Source: Isoetes taiwanensis (Eukaryota; Streptophyta; Lycopodiopsida; Isoetales; Isoetaceae). From it: a DNA stretch of 64,000 bases. The DNA is taken from assembly GCA_021234155.1 (NCBI GenBank), contig JAJEKV010000181.1:682001-746000 (forward strand). Reading direction: 5' to 3'. Positions 46,905-56,290 of the stretch are shown one piece after another. The notes beneath the pieces are model-generated. The model did no database searches. It had not been told where the DNA came from and saw only the letters and a list, made by a program, of their open reading frames with translations. The stretch's first letter is position 1; the number at the start of each line of letters is the position of its first letter. The translations under genes and the position numbers were made by a program.

Positions 46905-47090
46905 CCTACTTCGTACTTCCAATATACTTCTTTCCATTTTTGTCTTAACTCCTCATAGATTGGGCACCTATTCCACACATGCTCTTCATCTTCTACCCTC
47001 AGATTGCGAAGTGTACACAGTCTATCATCCCTTTCTAGCATGAGATGCTGCCATCGCCTCCACTCAATCCATAGTTTGTGACATCATGTT
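46905..47090 (-). mobile_element. LINE C-terminal fragment
   Basis: The minus-strand reading WRRWQHLMLERDDRLCTLRN, LRVEDEEHVWNRCPIYEELR is the C-x-x-C/ED--H---C zinc-knuckle-like end of a LINE ORF2. LINE D is inserted at its edge. How it joins the gypsy element is unclear. Confidence 0.7.
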
Positions 47091-47718
47091 CAAAATGTGC
47101 ACAACACTACCTAGTTGCCTTTGATTGTTTACTGTCTGTGTAAATTTCTTGCCCTATTTGTCCCTCTGGATTTATTGTATCCAGATATAATCTCAATTTA
47201 ATATCTGACTCTCTCTATCCAGGCTTTTAATTTTTTTGATCGAAGATTCAAAAAACCTTGAAGCTTGGATCTAGTATCAAATTTCTTGGCAAAGTAAACG
47301 TAAGTTCTGATGACCTCCTCTCAGAGCTAAAGATTGATTTATGAGATGCTACTCATTCGTTGAGCTCCTTATTGTCTAGTTACAGTTGCTGACATACTTG
47401 AACAAGGTGTTGCATTTGCTATAATAAGAATGAAATCTTCTCTATGGGAACAGAAAATACCAAAAAATGGACAAAGAAATATTTTGAACGATCCCACCCG
47501 CAATCCTGACGAGCAAAGCAAAGCAATCCCCCTCCCCTCTTAAAAATTGCTTAGGAGGATCACCACTGCAATCTTAATGAGCAAAACAATGCAAAAGAAG
47601 ATATATACTTGGTACGAACAATCACAAAGGCAATCTTCCAAAGCTGTCCAACCAATAAGGGATAAAGGGATACCTAGGCTCTGAGTAGGCAAGAACCAAT
47701 AAGCATTCCAGTTCAAAC
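47091..47718. other. Unassigned interior next to the right gypsy LTR
   Basis: No coding region recognised. A GCAAAGCAATCC/GCAATCTTAATGAGC phrase is loosely repeated near 47500-47640. No tRNA-Met-type primer binding site is found beside the LTR. Confidence 0.4.
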
Positions 47719-48040
47719 TGTCATGAACCTACATGAAAAACGCGAAAAATATGTAGAAAATATGCAAGAAATATGCCAAGATTGGCAAAGAATCTGATCT
47801 ACAATGGAGAATCAAGAATATAATGGTTCAAAGGCAAGCAGGAACACAAGGCAAGCCCTAGAAAGCTCGAGACTAGCGTTGAACCGGAATGGTTCGACAA
47901 GAATGAGGCTCCTCTATTTATATCTAGATAAATAGGTTGGATTGCGCCACTCTCATGAACGAGATCATACCAAGTGTCGTGCAGAATTCATGTGACGACC
48001 ATATTGTACATATGAGTATAGTACTCTTATAGTCGTCACA
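47719..48040 (-). repeat. gypsy 5' LTR
   Basis: 322 bp, direct repeat of 34028-34355. Followed by GTCTA, which matches the pentamer before the left LTR. Confidence 0.88.
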
Positions 48041-48189
48041 GTCTACTGGATCCAATACAAGCAGAAGGTAAGCCTATTATTAAGAAAATTGCATGACTAG
48101 CCATGTTTATAATGTAATACTACAGATATCATGTAGTAAGGTAATAAAAGAAGGAAAAATTCCAAATATACCCCTAAAGAAATATATAT

Positions 48190-48560
48190 GCTAAAGCCTT
48201 CAGAACATGGATACAGTACTTATGAGAAAGAGTTGATTTGTTTTAGTACATGCACTAAGAAATGGAGACATTATTTGATGGAGTTCAAATTCAGCAGAGT
48301 TTGAAGCATATTCAAACATAGGATATAATAAATGTGCGCCAGCTGAAACTTGTTGATACTATAAAAGACTTTGAGGGCATGCAACTAGAGTATAAATCAG
48401 GGATAAAAAACAAGGTCTATGATGCCTTAAGCAGGGTGTTTACACATGCAATTTCTATTGCTAGAATCATTGATTTGGACCCAATGAAATTGGATTATAA
48501 GAATGACGCTTCCTTTGTAGTGCCATTCAATCAATTAGAAAAAGAAGGCCGAGATCCTCT
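48190..48560 (+). pseudogene. gypsy RNase H fragment, plus orientation
   Basis: The plus-strand reading YSTYEKELICF, KKWRHYLMEFKF, then INVRQLKLVDTIKDFEGMQL and KNKVYDALSRV is the RNase H to integrase linker of a gypsy element. The frame shifts within. It joins an opposite-strand gypsy fragment at about 48565-48590. Confidence 0.8.
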
Positions 48561-48589
48561 TGGCGAATACAGATTGCACAAAAGTGTAC

Positions 48590-49130
48590 TCAAAAGGACC
48601 ATACTGAGTTTGGAAGGTTGCCCCTACTCATCTCCTTCCCTGATCCAAATAAGACATAATACACGTCAAGGAGATCAATCTTGGCGAAGTACCATGCATC
48701 TTGCAGCCGCAAAAGCAAGTCTAGAATCAAAGGAAGAGGATACCGATTGCGCATTGTGATATTATTGAGGCCCCGGTAATCCCAACCAACCACAAAGAGT
48801 CCTTCTTAGAGACAAAGAAGATGGCAGCCCCTGCATGATGTGACTAAGAATGTTGAATACATCCAGTCGCAAGATTCTTCTCGATGTAAGTCTGCAAAGC
48901 CTTCAACTCTGTTGGCGATGAGCCATAAATAGGTCTGAATGGCGGGGTTATCCTTGGCGATGAGCCATAAATAGGTCCGAATGGCGGGGTCATTATATTT
49001 ATCAGGAAGGACATGGGCGGACTTTACTGAAGTAGTGCTTGTCTATGGATGAACTTGAATTGCAAATATTGAACTGGGATTTTGCCTTCTAGACTTAATA
49101 AACTCATAAAAGGAAATCTTCACTACAAGA
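48590..49130 (-). pseudogene. gypsy RT fragment, minus orientation
   Basis: The minus-strand DYRGLNNITMRNRYPLPLI, WYFAKIDLLDVYYV is the RT N-terminal half. 48910-48990 holds a direct duplication of GGCGATGAGCCATAAATAGG. The right end resembles 40745-40800. Confidence 0.8.
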
Positions 49131-49199
49131 GAATAAACAATCTAAGTCATTAGTTTCATCATTTATTTGCTTAAAATTGCACTTTTAAATTTTTTAGTT

Positions 49200-49620
49200 T
49201 TTGATACAACAAGTGACGGTAGCTGTTGATGAAATTGCATCACTTATAGTATCACCAATAAAAACATTTGCCACATCATATTTTATAGCATTGTAGTGGC
49301 ATAATAGTATCATTTGTAGCATCATCTATAGCTGCAGTTATAATATCATGCATTTTGTCCTTGTGGTGCTATAATAGTGTCAGCTATACGATCACATGTA
49401 TTGCTATAATTAAATCATTCGTAATGTCACTACAAGCGCTATAAGAGTGTCAGCTATGGCATCACCTGTATTGCAATAATTAAATAACTCGTAATGTCAA
49501 TACAAGTGTCATTCTTTGTATCATCCTTTCTAACATGATTAGTATCAGATGTAGCGTCATTGACAATGCCACATATAATATCACGTAGAGGTTATGATTG
49601 TATCATTATTAATGTCAAGT
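49200..49620. repeat. Degenerate minisatellite of GTATCA/ATCAC phrases
   Basis: Two clear units of about 65-70 bp start GTGTCAGCTATACGATCACA (about 49377) and GTGTCAGCTATGGCATCACC (about 49447). The surrounding sequence repeats shorter forms (AGTATCACCAATA, AGTGTCAG, TATCATTT). Non-coding. Confidence 0.6.
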
Positions 49621-50009
49621 ATAATATCACGTATAACAAAGTTGCGTATTAAACGGGAGCAAATCATTGAAACGAGAGCGAAAGGAATATTCCTTAAAGA
49701 TTCCCCTTTTTTTTTACAAAAAGGGGGTAAAACGAGGTTAAAAAAAAAAAGATGCATGAAATTCTATTTTGACCCCCCCAAAAGTGACTAATTTTTTTGT
49801 GCAACGAAAGAATTGACTGTTTGAAAGTGTCATTTTTCTTAGCAAATAGAATGTTCTTGAAGTATATTTTATGTGAGAAACCCTAATTTCAGAGGATAAA
49901 ATATTTAACAAAAAATTGAAGTTAGTCCGTAACTGAAACTGTAGTATTCTCAAAATTTGAAGATACAATCTTCATATTCACAACAAAATTTACAGTTTTT
50001 TTCTAAGAC

Positions 50010-53000
50010 TCAGTTATGTGCAAAAGTGTGAGGAGTGATGAAGGAGGGATCCAAGACGTCATCATGTTCATTTATACCATCCTCATCACCTTCACTTTTT
50101 TCACTGTCACTAGAGGAAGTGCTTGAGTTATCTTCCTCATCACTATCAACAGATGGTGTAGCATTGCCACCACCTTCTTCATCCTCTTCTTCGTAATTAC
50201 AAGCTTTTTTAAGCAAATTGATAGTCCTCTGGCGTAGACGATTGTCAGATTTCAATTTAAAATCATAGCACAATATAGTCACGTCATTAAGGATCAGCTC
50301 ATCCCTACAACCCACCTTCTTGGACTTTCTTCCTTTTCCTTGGCTTCTCATTTCTAACTCATATCTACCTTCAAAAGCATTTTCTGATCGTGTTGCAAGC
50401 CAATGAATCTTGAGTTTAGTGACTAAGCCTTCCTCCTTGACGGTGTCAAGCACTTTTGCTATCCAGAAAGGTCGACCTTTGTCATCCTCCTCAGTTGGAA
50501 GAGCAATTAGCATACCCTTGCAAATTTCTGTGATATTACCTTGAGGTTCATTCCTGCGTCTTGGTCCGAGGTACATGACTCGATCCTCATCTTCTTCTAA
50601 TGCAGGTGCTAATGTAGCACTGCTTGGACCTGCTTGGTGCTGGGGTTGATGGAAGGTGTTAGGCCATCGAAATGGTTCTTGCAACTGTCTTAGAGCTATA
50701 TTTTTCACAACAATTTTCTGTTCGAGAAAGAAATTACTCCACCACATCCGATCTTCTTCTAAGAAGTACTTAAAGCCTGAGGAAATTCCATTTTCAATGG
50801 CTTTTAAGGATGACTCTGGGGTACTTTTCTTCTGCTTGGACTCCTTAGGATTTTTGAGAGGAAGTTGTTCAAAGACGTTCTATGAAGGAAGTGTCGGAAT
50901 ATATTTAAGGAAGCGTAATCCCTCTTGTGGACTCCAAATCCTTAGTTGTGGTATACTTTTTTCCCCTCAGAAGAAACTCGCCATCCATCCTTCAAGTAGA
51001 ACTTGATGTGATGTTGAAAGGTGAGATCATTCAACTTGTTCACAGCTTGTTCTCTGTCTGAACGTTGAGAGAAAACAAACTCTCTGAAATCAGCAGTCTC
51101 TTTAAGAAGATCGATCACTGGAGTGGGAGTGTAAGAATCTTCAATAATTCGAACTAATGTAGGAAGGGAGAAAGCCTTCTTCCTTCTAAGGCGCCTGAAA
51201 AATCTGGCTGAACATCCGGTCAATCTGATCATGAGTGTGGCCTACAAGTAAAAAACCGAAGCTTCACTTTTCTAAAGATCCCTAGCTCCACTAACATAGC
51301 ACAAAGATGCAAAGAGTGTTTGATTCTTGTTCTCCCTTGTAGTATTGTCAAGTTGCGGGTAAAAGCAATCGGTGGTAATTGCTCTTGCTCGCATACGGGA
51401 CCTGGTTAAGAATTGTAATTGTGAGGTTCGGGTCACCATGCAAGTTTGGATATGTCAAAAATACTTTGCACTTTAGACTTCCTTTGAAGACCATGCTCCT
51501 ACAAGGTGGACCTTAACAAAACATTCCTCCGCACATCTTTAGGAATGTTCAAGAAATGTGGTAGAGTAGTTTTTTTTTGGTCCATTCCATCAATCACAAC
51601 AGACATATATTGCAGCGGACGTTCAAGAGCTTTTTTTCTGTGTTTGGCAAGCTTTCTTCTCTCTGCTGCTTGTTGTTCACGATGTCCGGCAAGGTTTACG
51701 TTGCACAATATCCAGAGAAGAAATAAGGTCAAAGCATTTTTTTTAAAACAAGTGAGAGTTTGAAGAACATGAGCTTACTTCTTTCGACTTAAATTTTGCG
51801 GTTTCTCTTTGACTTTTTAATTCTGCACACCTTGAGCAAACAGACATTCTGTGTCTCCTCGGAATTTTCACTAAACCGAATTCACTTTTCCACAATCTGG
51901 TGAAGTGTGAGTAAGAGATGTGCTGAAGTTGAGTGCAAGTCTCTTTGTACTCATTAAAACATCTTTTTGGTGATGTTATCAGTTAAATGATACATGTTGT
52001 CTGTTAGGGCAACTTCTCACATGTTTCTCTAAAATATTTCTCCATCCATGACACGGCCCAAAGGGGCATGCATGGTTACAACTCTTCTTGGTCCACAATG
52101 ATCATCAATTGCTGGATTTTTGTCCAGTCTTTTGTGTATTCTAGACATTCTGGTAGTCCCTAAACGGTGGACAACCATAAAGCATTTCTGGCAAACTTCT
52201 TGACGGTTAATGTAGTGCAAGAAGGTGTTGCGGTCTGGCCTTACATGATAGGCCAAGTAGGCATTCTGGTCAGCCAATGTCATTGAACTGTAGTTGTCTC
52301 TAATTGCTCGTAATTTAGACATGTTAAATTTGTTGATGCAACCCAATGAGCAGCATTTACTTCTTAAAAGTCTTCTCATTTTATGCTCGTCCATAAGGTT
52401 TCTTCTTCTTACAGAGGAGCATGCTCTCACACCATAATCCACCTTAAATTTTTTGGTGGACTGGCTAGAGAACATGTAATCTCGTTGCACTTCGTTGGTG
52501 TCTTCATCTTCTGAAGAGAGTTCTACTCTGGGGGTGACCTCCTCTGCCCTTAGTGGTGTGCTTGTAGAGGAGAACAAACCACGTGAAGTAATCTTTAAAA
52601 AAGGGAGGTGCAAAGTGTTGAATGAAGGAGATGGGCCAGCATATGATGTGCCAGCGAAAGTTGTTGTAGCGTCTTCACAGGGAGTTCGATCGAACATCTC
52701 TCTTATAGCAGACTGAAATTCTGCAAACCCATGTGTCACCACGTTTGTGTGAAGAGGAGTAGATGCTGCAGGGTCGTCTTCATTTGTAGTGAAATCGTGG
52801 TGGGAGAAACGATGGAGAATCTCGCAGTCTTCAGAACGTCGAGCTGTATTCCTGGCATGTGTAAGTGAAGATGGAGAAACAACAAACGGCGGAGGTAGTC
52901 CGTTCAAAAAATTTTCTTGAGGTCGAGCCATTGTAGTGTCTGGGATGGAACAAATGGTGGTGGAAGATTGCTACGTGCAACAGGTGAGGGTTGGAAAGGT

Positions 53001-53227
53001 GGTGGCAGCCGGTTTCCTATTGGACTTGGAGAGGGTTGGAAAGGTGGTGGCAGTCTACTAGTTACTGGACTCGGAGTTTCTTCTAGAAGTAACAAAGACC
53101 TTGTCGAGGTAGGTGTTGAAGAAGCATCTCCGGCCCCGTGTTCCATCCCATCAGTAGAGGTACTTGGGCAAACAAATGGTGGTGGAAGTTTGTTCACGAA
53201 GCGGTTAACCATTTCAAACAACTGCAA
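50010..53227 (-). pseudogene. E2 transposase-like gene with Tudor/BAH-like tail
   Basis: Minus-strand segments read in order. A proline-rich N-terminus has five LPPPF motifs (53227-52870). The Cys-containing CCSLGCINKFNMSKLRAIRD and VCQKCFMVVHRLGTTRMSRI (52029-52400) follow. Next is SHFTRLWKSEF...VCSRCAELKSQ near 51830-51930. QYMSVVIDGMDQKKTTLPHF, about 51560-51610, is the likely first catalytic Asp region. Then comes IIEDSYTPTPVIDLL...FYLKDGW (50942-51232). The tail GMLIALPTEEDDKGRPFWIA...KIHWLA, followed by an acidic end (50010-50747), completes it. The tail resembles Tudor/BAH-type chromatin modules. IDGMDQ-KT proteins are widespread, poorly described transposases. Frameshifts (for example near 52915) and probable introns are present. 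It is either a decayed gene or one with several introns. Confidence 0.7.
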
Positions 53228-53284
53228 AAAATTGTGGGCTTGTTACTAACTCACAAGTCGATTGGACTAATGCTATTCGAGAAT

Positions 53285-53916
53285 ACAAATGCTATTCTGG
53301 AATAGTATTCTGTGTGCAGCATTTGCTGTGTGTGTGCAAGAATGCTATTCCAGAATACACTTATCCAGAGTGTTTGGACAAGACGTATTCCGCATCACAT
53401 AGAAAAACACAAACCGACGGTTGCCTACCTTTAAAAAAGAAAATTCGAGCCTCGATTCGTATTCCGCTTTCGAGAGATTTAGTCGCCAAACCAAGCGCCT
53501 GGAATTAATATATATTTGCTTTGTATTCCGATTCACATAGCGAAAACAATGGACGTGTAAGCATGTAAAAGTACATAGTACGCCTTTCTTTGGTTTTCTG
53601 ATTTGCTTCTGTAGGCCAAAGTGTATTCCAGAATACACTTTGCCCATCAGGCGAAGAGCAAAGTGTATTCTGGAATACACTTTGCTCACTGGCGAAGTGC
53701 AAAGTGTATTCCGGAATACACTTTGCCCTTCGGGTGAAGAGTAAAGTGTATTCCTGAATACATTTTACTCTACGCCTGATACACTTTGCTCGTCTCCCGA
53801 TAGGCAAAGTGTATTCCGGAATACACTTTGCACTTCGCCGATGAGCAAAGTGTATTCCAGAATACACTTTGCTCTTTTCGCTTGATGTGGGCAAAGTGTG
53901 TTCGAATACATTTTGC
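53285..53916. repeat. E2 palindrome cluster 1
   Basis: At least seven near-perfect palindromes centred on GTGTATTCC(G/A)GAATACAC, flanked by GCAAA/TTTGC. They lie at 53617-53643, 53658-53685, 53699-53726, 53739-53770, 53804-53831, 53843-53874 and, degenerate, 53891-53916. Weaker forms lie at 53285-53363. Spacing is about 30-65 bp. They occupy the spacer between the two divergent E2 genes. Confidence 0.93.
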
Positions 53917-54132
53917 TTGTAGTTTTGAGAACGCTTGCTTTTTTTACTAAAATCACACACTTTTAGCTGCAAATGACAACATTTTATGTTAAAAATTACT
54001 CTCATTAAGTCTAATTTAGGTACCATTTAAATTGACTTAGGCCGACAACATTTTAGCTTGTTTTCTTGTCTTTTTTTTCGCCTTTAGGGCATAAGATTAG
54101 CAAATGTTATTCGAATACAAATTTCTTTTGCA

Positions 54133-54504
54133 TTTACGTCTTAACATGGTTGTTTTAAACGCTTTCGAAGGGGGGAAGAAGGAAGCAAGAGGGCATCAAA
54201 GAAATCTCATAAGCCCAAGCGTCCACACCCACAAAAGCACACCACTGACACGGACGAACCTGCTATTTACGAAAACTTTCAAACGCAGTGGTTCGTAACC
54301 AGGGGGGCAGATGGAAAATACAGCACACTGACGTTTTTGTACGTCTGTAAAAGTGCTGGTAACAAAAGATACGCCGACTCCATGTTTGTTAACCTTGGGA
54401 CAATAAAAGATGTCTCCGAGGTTGCCTGGGACAAGGAGGCCAAACGGGAGGCTATCCTTCAAGACCTCCCAAGGCTTCATTGTTGTGGACCTTGCATTCT
54501 TTAA
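54133..54504 (+). pseudogene. E2 plus-strand exon-like frame, unknown domain
   Basis: This frame without ATG opens after a TAA and encodes about 120 residues. These are a basic start (KRASKKSHKPKRPHPQKH), then YENFQTQWFVTRGADGKYST, LTFLYVCKSAGNKRYADSMF, VNLGTIKDVSEVAWD and a final LHCCGPCIL. The composition and Trp/Gly pattern look like a folded domain, but I do not recognise it. Being in the same orientation upstream of the ParB-like part, it may be an N-terminal exon of that gene. Confidence 0.45.
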
Positions 54505-54693
54505 AATTGTCGGTTAGCAACCACCGCATTTTGCACAAATTTTTTTCACACTACCGGCTAAAACGAAGCCTGTGTTCATTAATTAAACAGGTTTTTTCCA
54601 GCACAAGCGAGGACTTTCCCCGCCGGTGAGTCCGAAAGCAATCGATGGAGAAAGATCGCAATCACCACCACCTTCTCCTAGTTCCGCTAGTTC

Positions 54694-55463
54694 TTGAGGG
54701 AGGTCATCGATAAAGGTTTTGAGGAAGAAGAGGAGGAAGAACCCCCTGCGCGGCCAAAGAAACTTAGCACGCCAAGAGAGACCATAGCTGCTAAAGAACC
54801 AAAGAAGAGGAAAACACAGCAGCTTGAAATCATAGAAGTCCCCGAGGAACCTAAGAAGAAGAAGGGAAAGGGTAAAGCACCTGGTGTTGCTATTAAAGAA
54901 AAAAAAGTTGATAAAACATCTGAAAAAATGGAAGAGATTAACCTGCACAAGTTTGTGCAAGGTGTCATTTATTTGCCAGTCACTTCAATGAAGCTTCCTC
55001 CAAAAAATGAAGTCAGGTGAAAGGCCACTTCAGTTCGCAAAATTTATGCCGATCACTTGAGGAACCCGAAAGATGTAATAAGGAGCAATCCAAATGCTCA
55101 TGTGGCCCCAATAGTTGTCCTTGTTGACGTGGACCAAAGGCACAACCCCCGTGAGTATGACAGAGAAAATCAGACACCTACACTCACTACGCCTTGGGAG
55201 GGAATCATAGCTTCAAGGCAAGAAGGCAACTTTACAAAGAAAAGAAGAACCCGAGGTACCTCTCCGGTCCCTCTGCAAGGCTGTCTCTTCACGGTCTTAC
55301 GATGAAGAAGCAAAAATCGTTGCCAACACCCACAATGCCGACAACGAAAGTACAAACTAAAGATGAGCTTTGTCGACAAGATCCGGTTTATGCACAGGGA
55401 GTAAATTTTTCAAGGAAAAGTACGGTGAGGACTGAAGAAGCCAGCGTTTTCCTTGGAGCTTAA
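54694..55463 (+). pseudogene. E2 ParB/Srx-like domain with lysine-rich leader
   Basis: 54694-55017 encodes an acidic then Lys-rich leader (EEEEEEPPARPKKLSTPRE, EPKKKKGKGKAPG), probably with nuclear targeting signals. It ends VTSMKLPPKNEVR and an in-frame TGA. The same frame continues VRKIYADHLRNPKDVIRSNP, HVAPIVVLVDVDQ. After a frame slip near 55170 it reads YALGGNHSFKARRQLYKE and then DEEAKIVANTHNADNES. The set of a pI-V strand, GGNHS-A---L and D-EEA--VA--HN is the ParB N-terminal (Srx-fold) pattern. In bacteria and phages this domain is often fused in front of DNA methyltransferases, and one follows here. Two frame changes and a stop show decay. Confidence 0.66.
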
Positions 55464-55864
55464 AGAGGCGCGTGCCATTGAATGTTTTGCTGAAATATGA
55501 CGAGGCCAACAAAAGGCGCCTCTTATTCCCCACGACAAACCGGTTCCAGCTTAGCTTTTAGAGATGGCAAGGTAAGCACAAAATGTATTCCGAATAGCAA
55601 ACCAACTATTTGACGTGAAATCTGCTTGAACAGATTTGGGAACTCCAGACCGTGATATTCACAATGTTCGAAATAGGGAGTTAAAGAGCAAGGGCAAGGA
55701 GACAGCCAAGAAAAAACCCTGGACGCGCGTGCCCAAAAAGAAATGACCATTACCGTCCGAGGGAAATGCGGGGCTTCTCCGACCACGTAGATTTTGGAAA
55801 GGCTTCTCCAAAAAGTTGTTGACAAGGAGTTTAGCCTAGAAGAAATGTCAAAGGAGTTGCACAA

Positions 55865-56290
55865 GTAAGATCTCTGCCACAAACTTTACTCTTTAGACGT
55901 TAGAGTCCCAAAACATCGTGGTAGATAGTGTATTCCGTAATACACATACCTTTCTTCACTTGGGCACCGTGGTATTCCTAATACACAATGTCGTTCTAGA
56001 GACAAGCAATGTGTATTCCGGAATACACATTGCCCATGTAAAGGAAGCCATGTGTATTCTGGAATACACATGTCCTCTTCTAAAAAAGTATTGTGTATTC
56101 CAGAATACACATTGCTTTCTTCAGAGAAGCAATGTGTATTCCGGAATACACAATGCATTTTGTTTCGAGGTAACATCACCAGTTAACCAGTTTGTATTCC
56201 AGAATACATTTAGCTTGACTTTTATTTGTTTTTCTTCTTCTTTGCCTTGTTTCTTACTTTTTTACTCATTGTTTCCTTAACGTCTTGCAG
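55865..56290 (+). repeat. E2 palindrome cluster 2, filling an intron
   Basis: A GTAAGA donor after EEMSKELHK (55865) and a CTTGCAG acceptor (ending 56290) define a 426-bp intron. Inside are palindromes with the same TGTATTCC(G/A)GAATACA core but CAAT/ATTG flanks. They lie at 55927-55946 (weak), 56006-56033, 56050-56071, 56090-56115, 56129-56156 and 56191-56212. Confidence 0.85.

Larger units (their letters stand above)
34028..48040 (-). mobile_element. Ty3/gypsy chromovirus-type element carrying nested insertions
   Basis: Terminal repeats 34028-34355 and 47719-48040 start TGTCATGAAC and end GTCGTCACA or a close variant. GTCTA flanks the outer sides (34023-34027 and 48041-48045), a perfect 5-bp duplication. 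The minus-strand pol order is RT, RNase H, integrase with H2C2 zinc finger, chromodomain, which is the gypsy chromovirus order. Nested inside are an LTR element (36886-39778), a LINE fragment (40191-40686) and LINE D (40825-46889), plus another LINE fragment near 46905. No gag or protease and no standard primer binding site are recognisable next to the right LTR, so the 5' part is deleted or replaced. Confidence 0.8.

Noticed and set aside
53617-53916. CRISPR-like array
   Set aside because: Units are self-palindromes with irregular, non-unique spacers, in a eukaryotic transposon context. No Cas genes.
53345-54026. Minus-strand frames with repeated VYSGIHFA / CIPEYTL peptides
   Set aside because: These are translations of the GTGTATTCCGGAATACAC palindromes. 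The peptide repeat follows from the DNA palindrome and lies in the spacer upstream of both genes.
55886-56280. Frames on both strands with VYSGIH / VFRNTH repeats
   Set aside because: The same palindrome effect inside a well-bounded intron.
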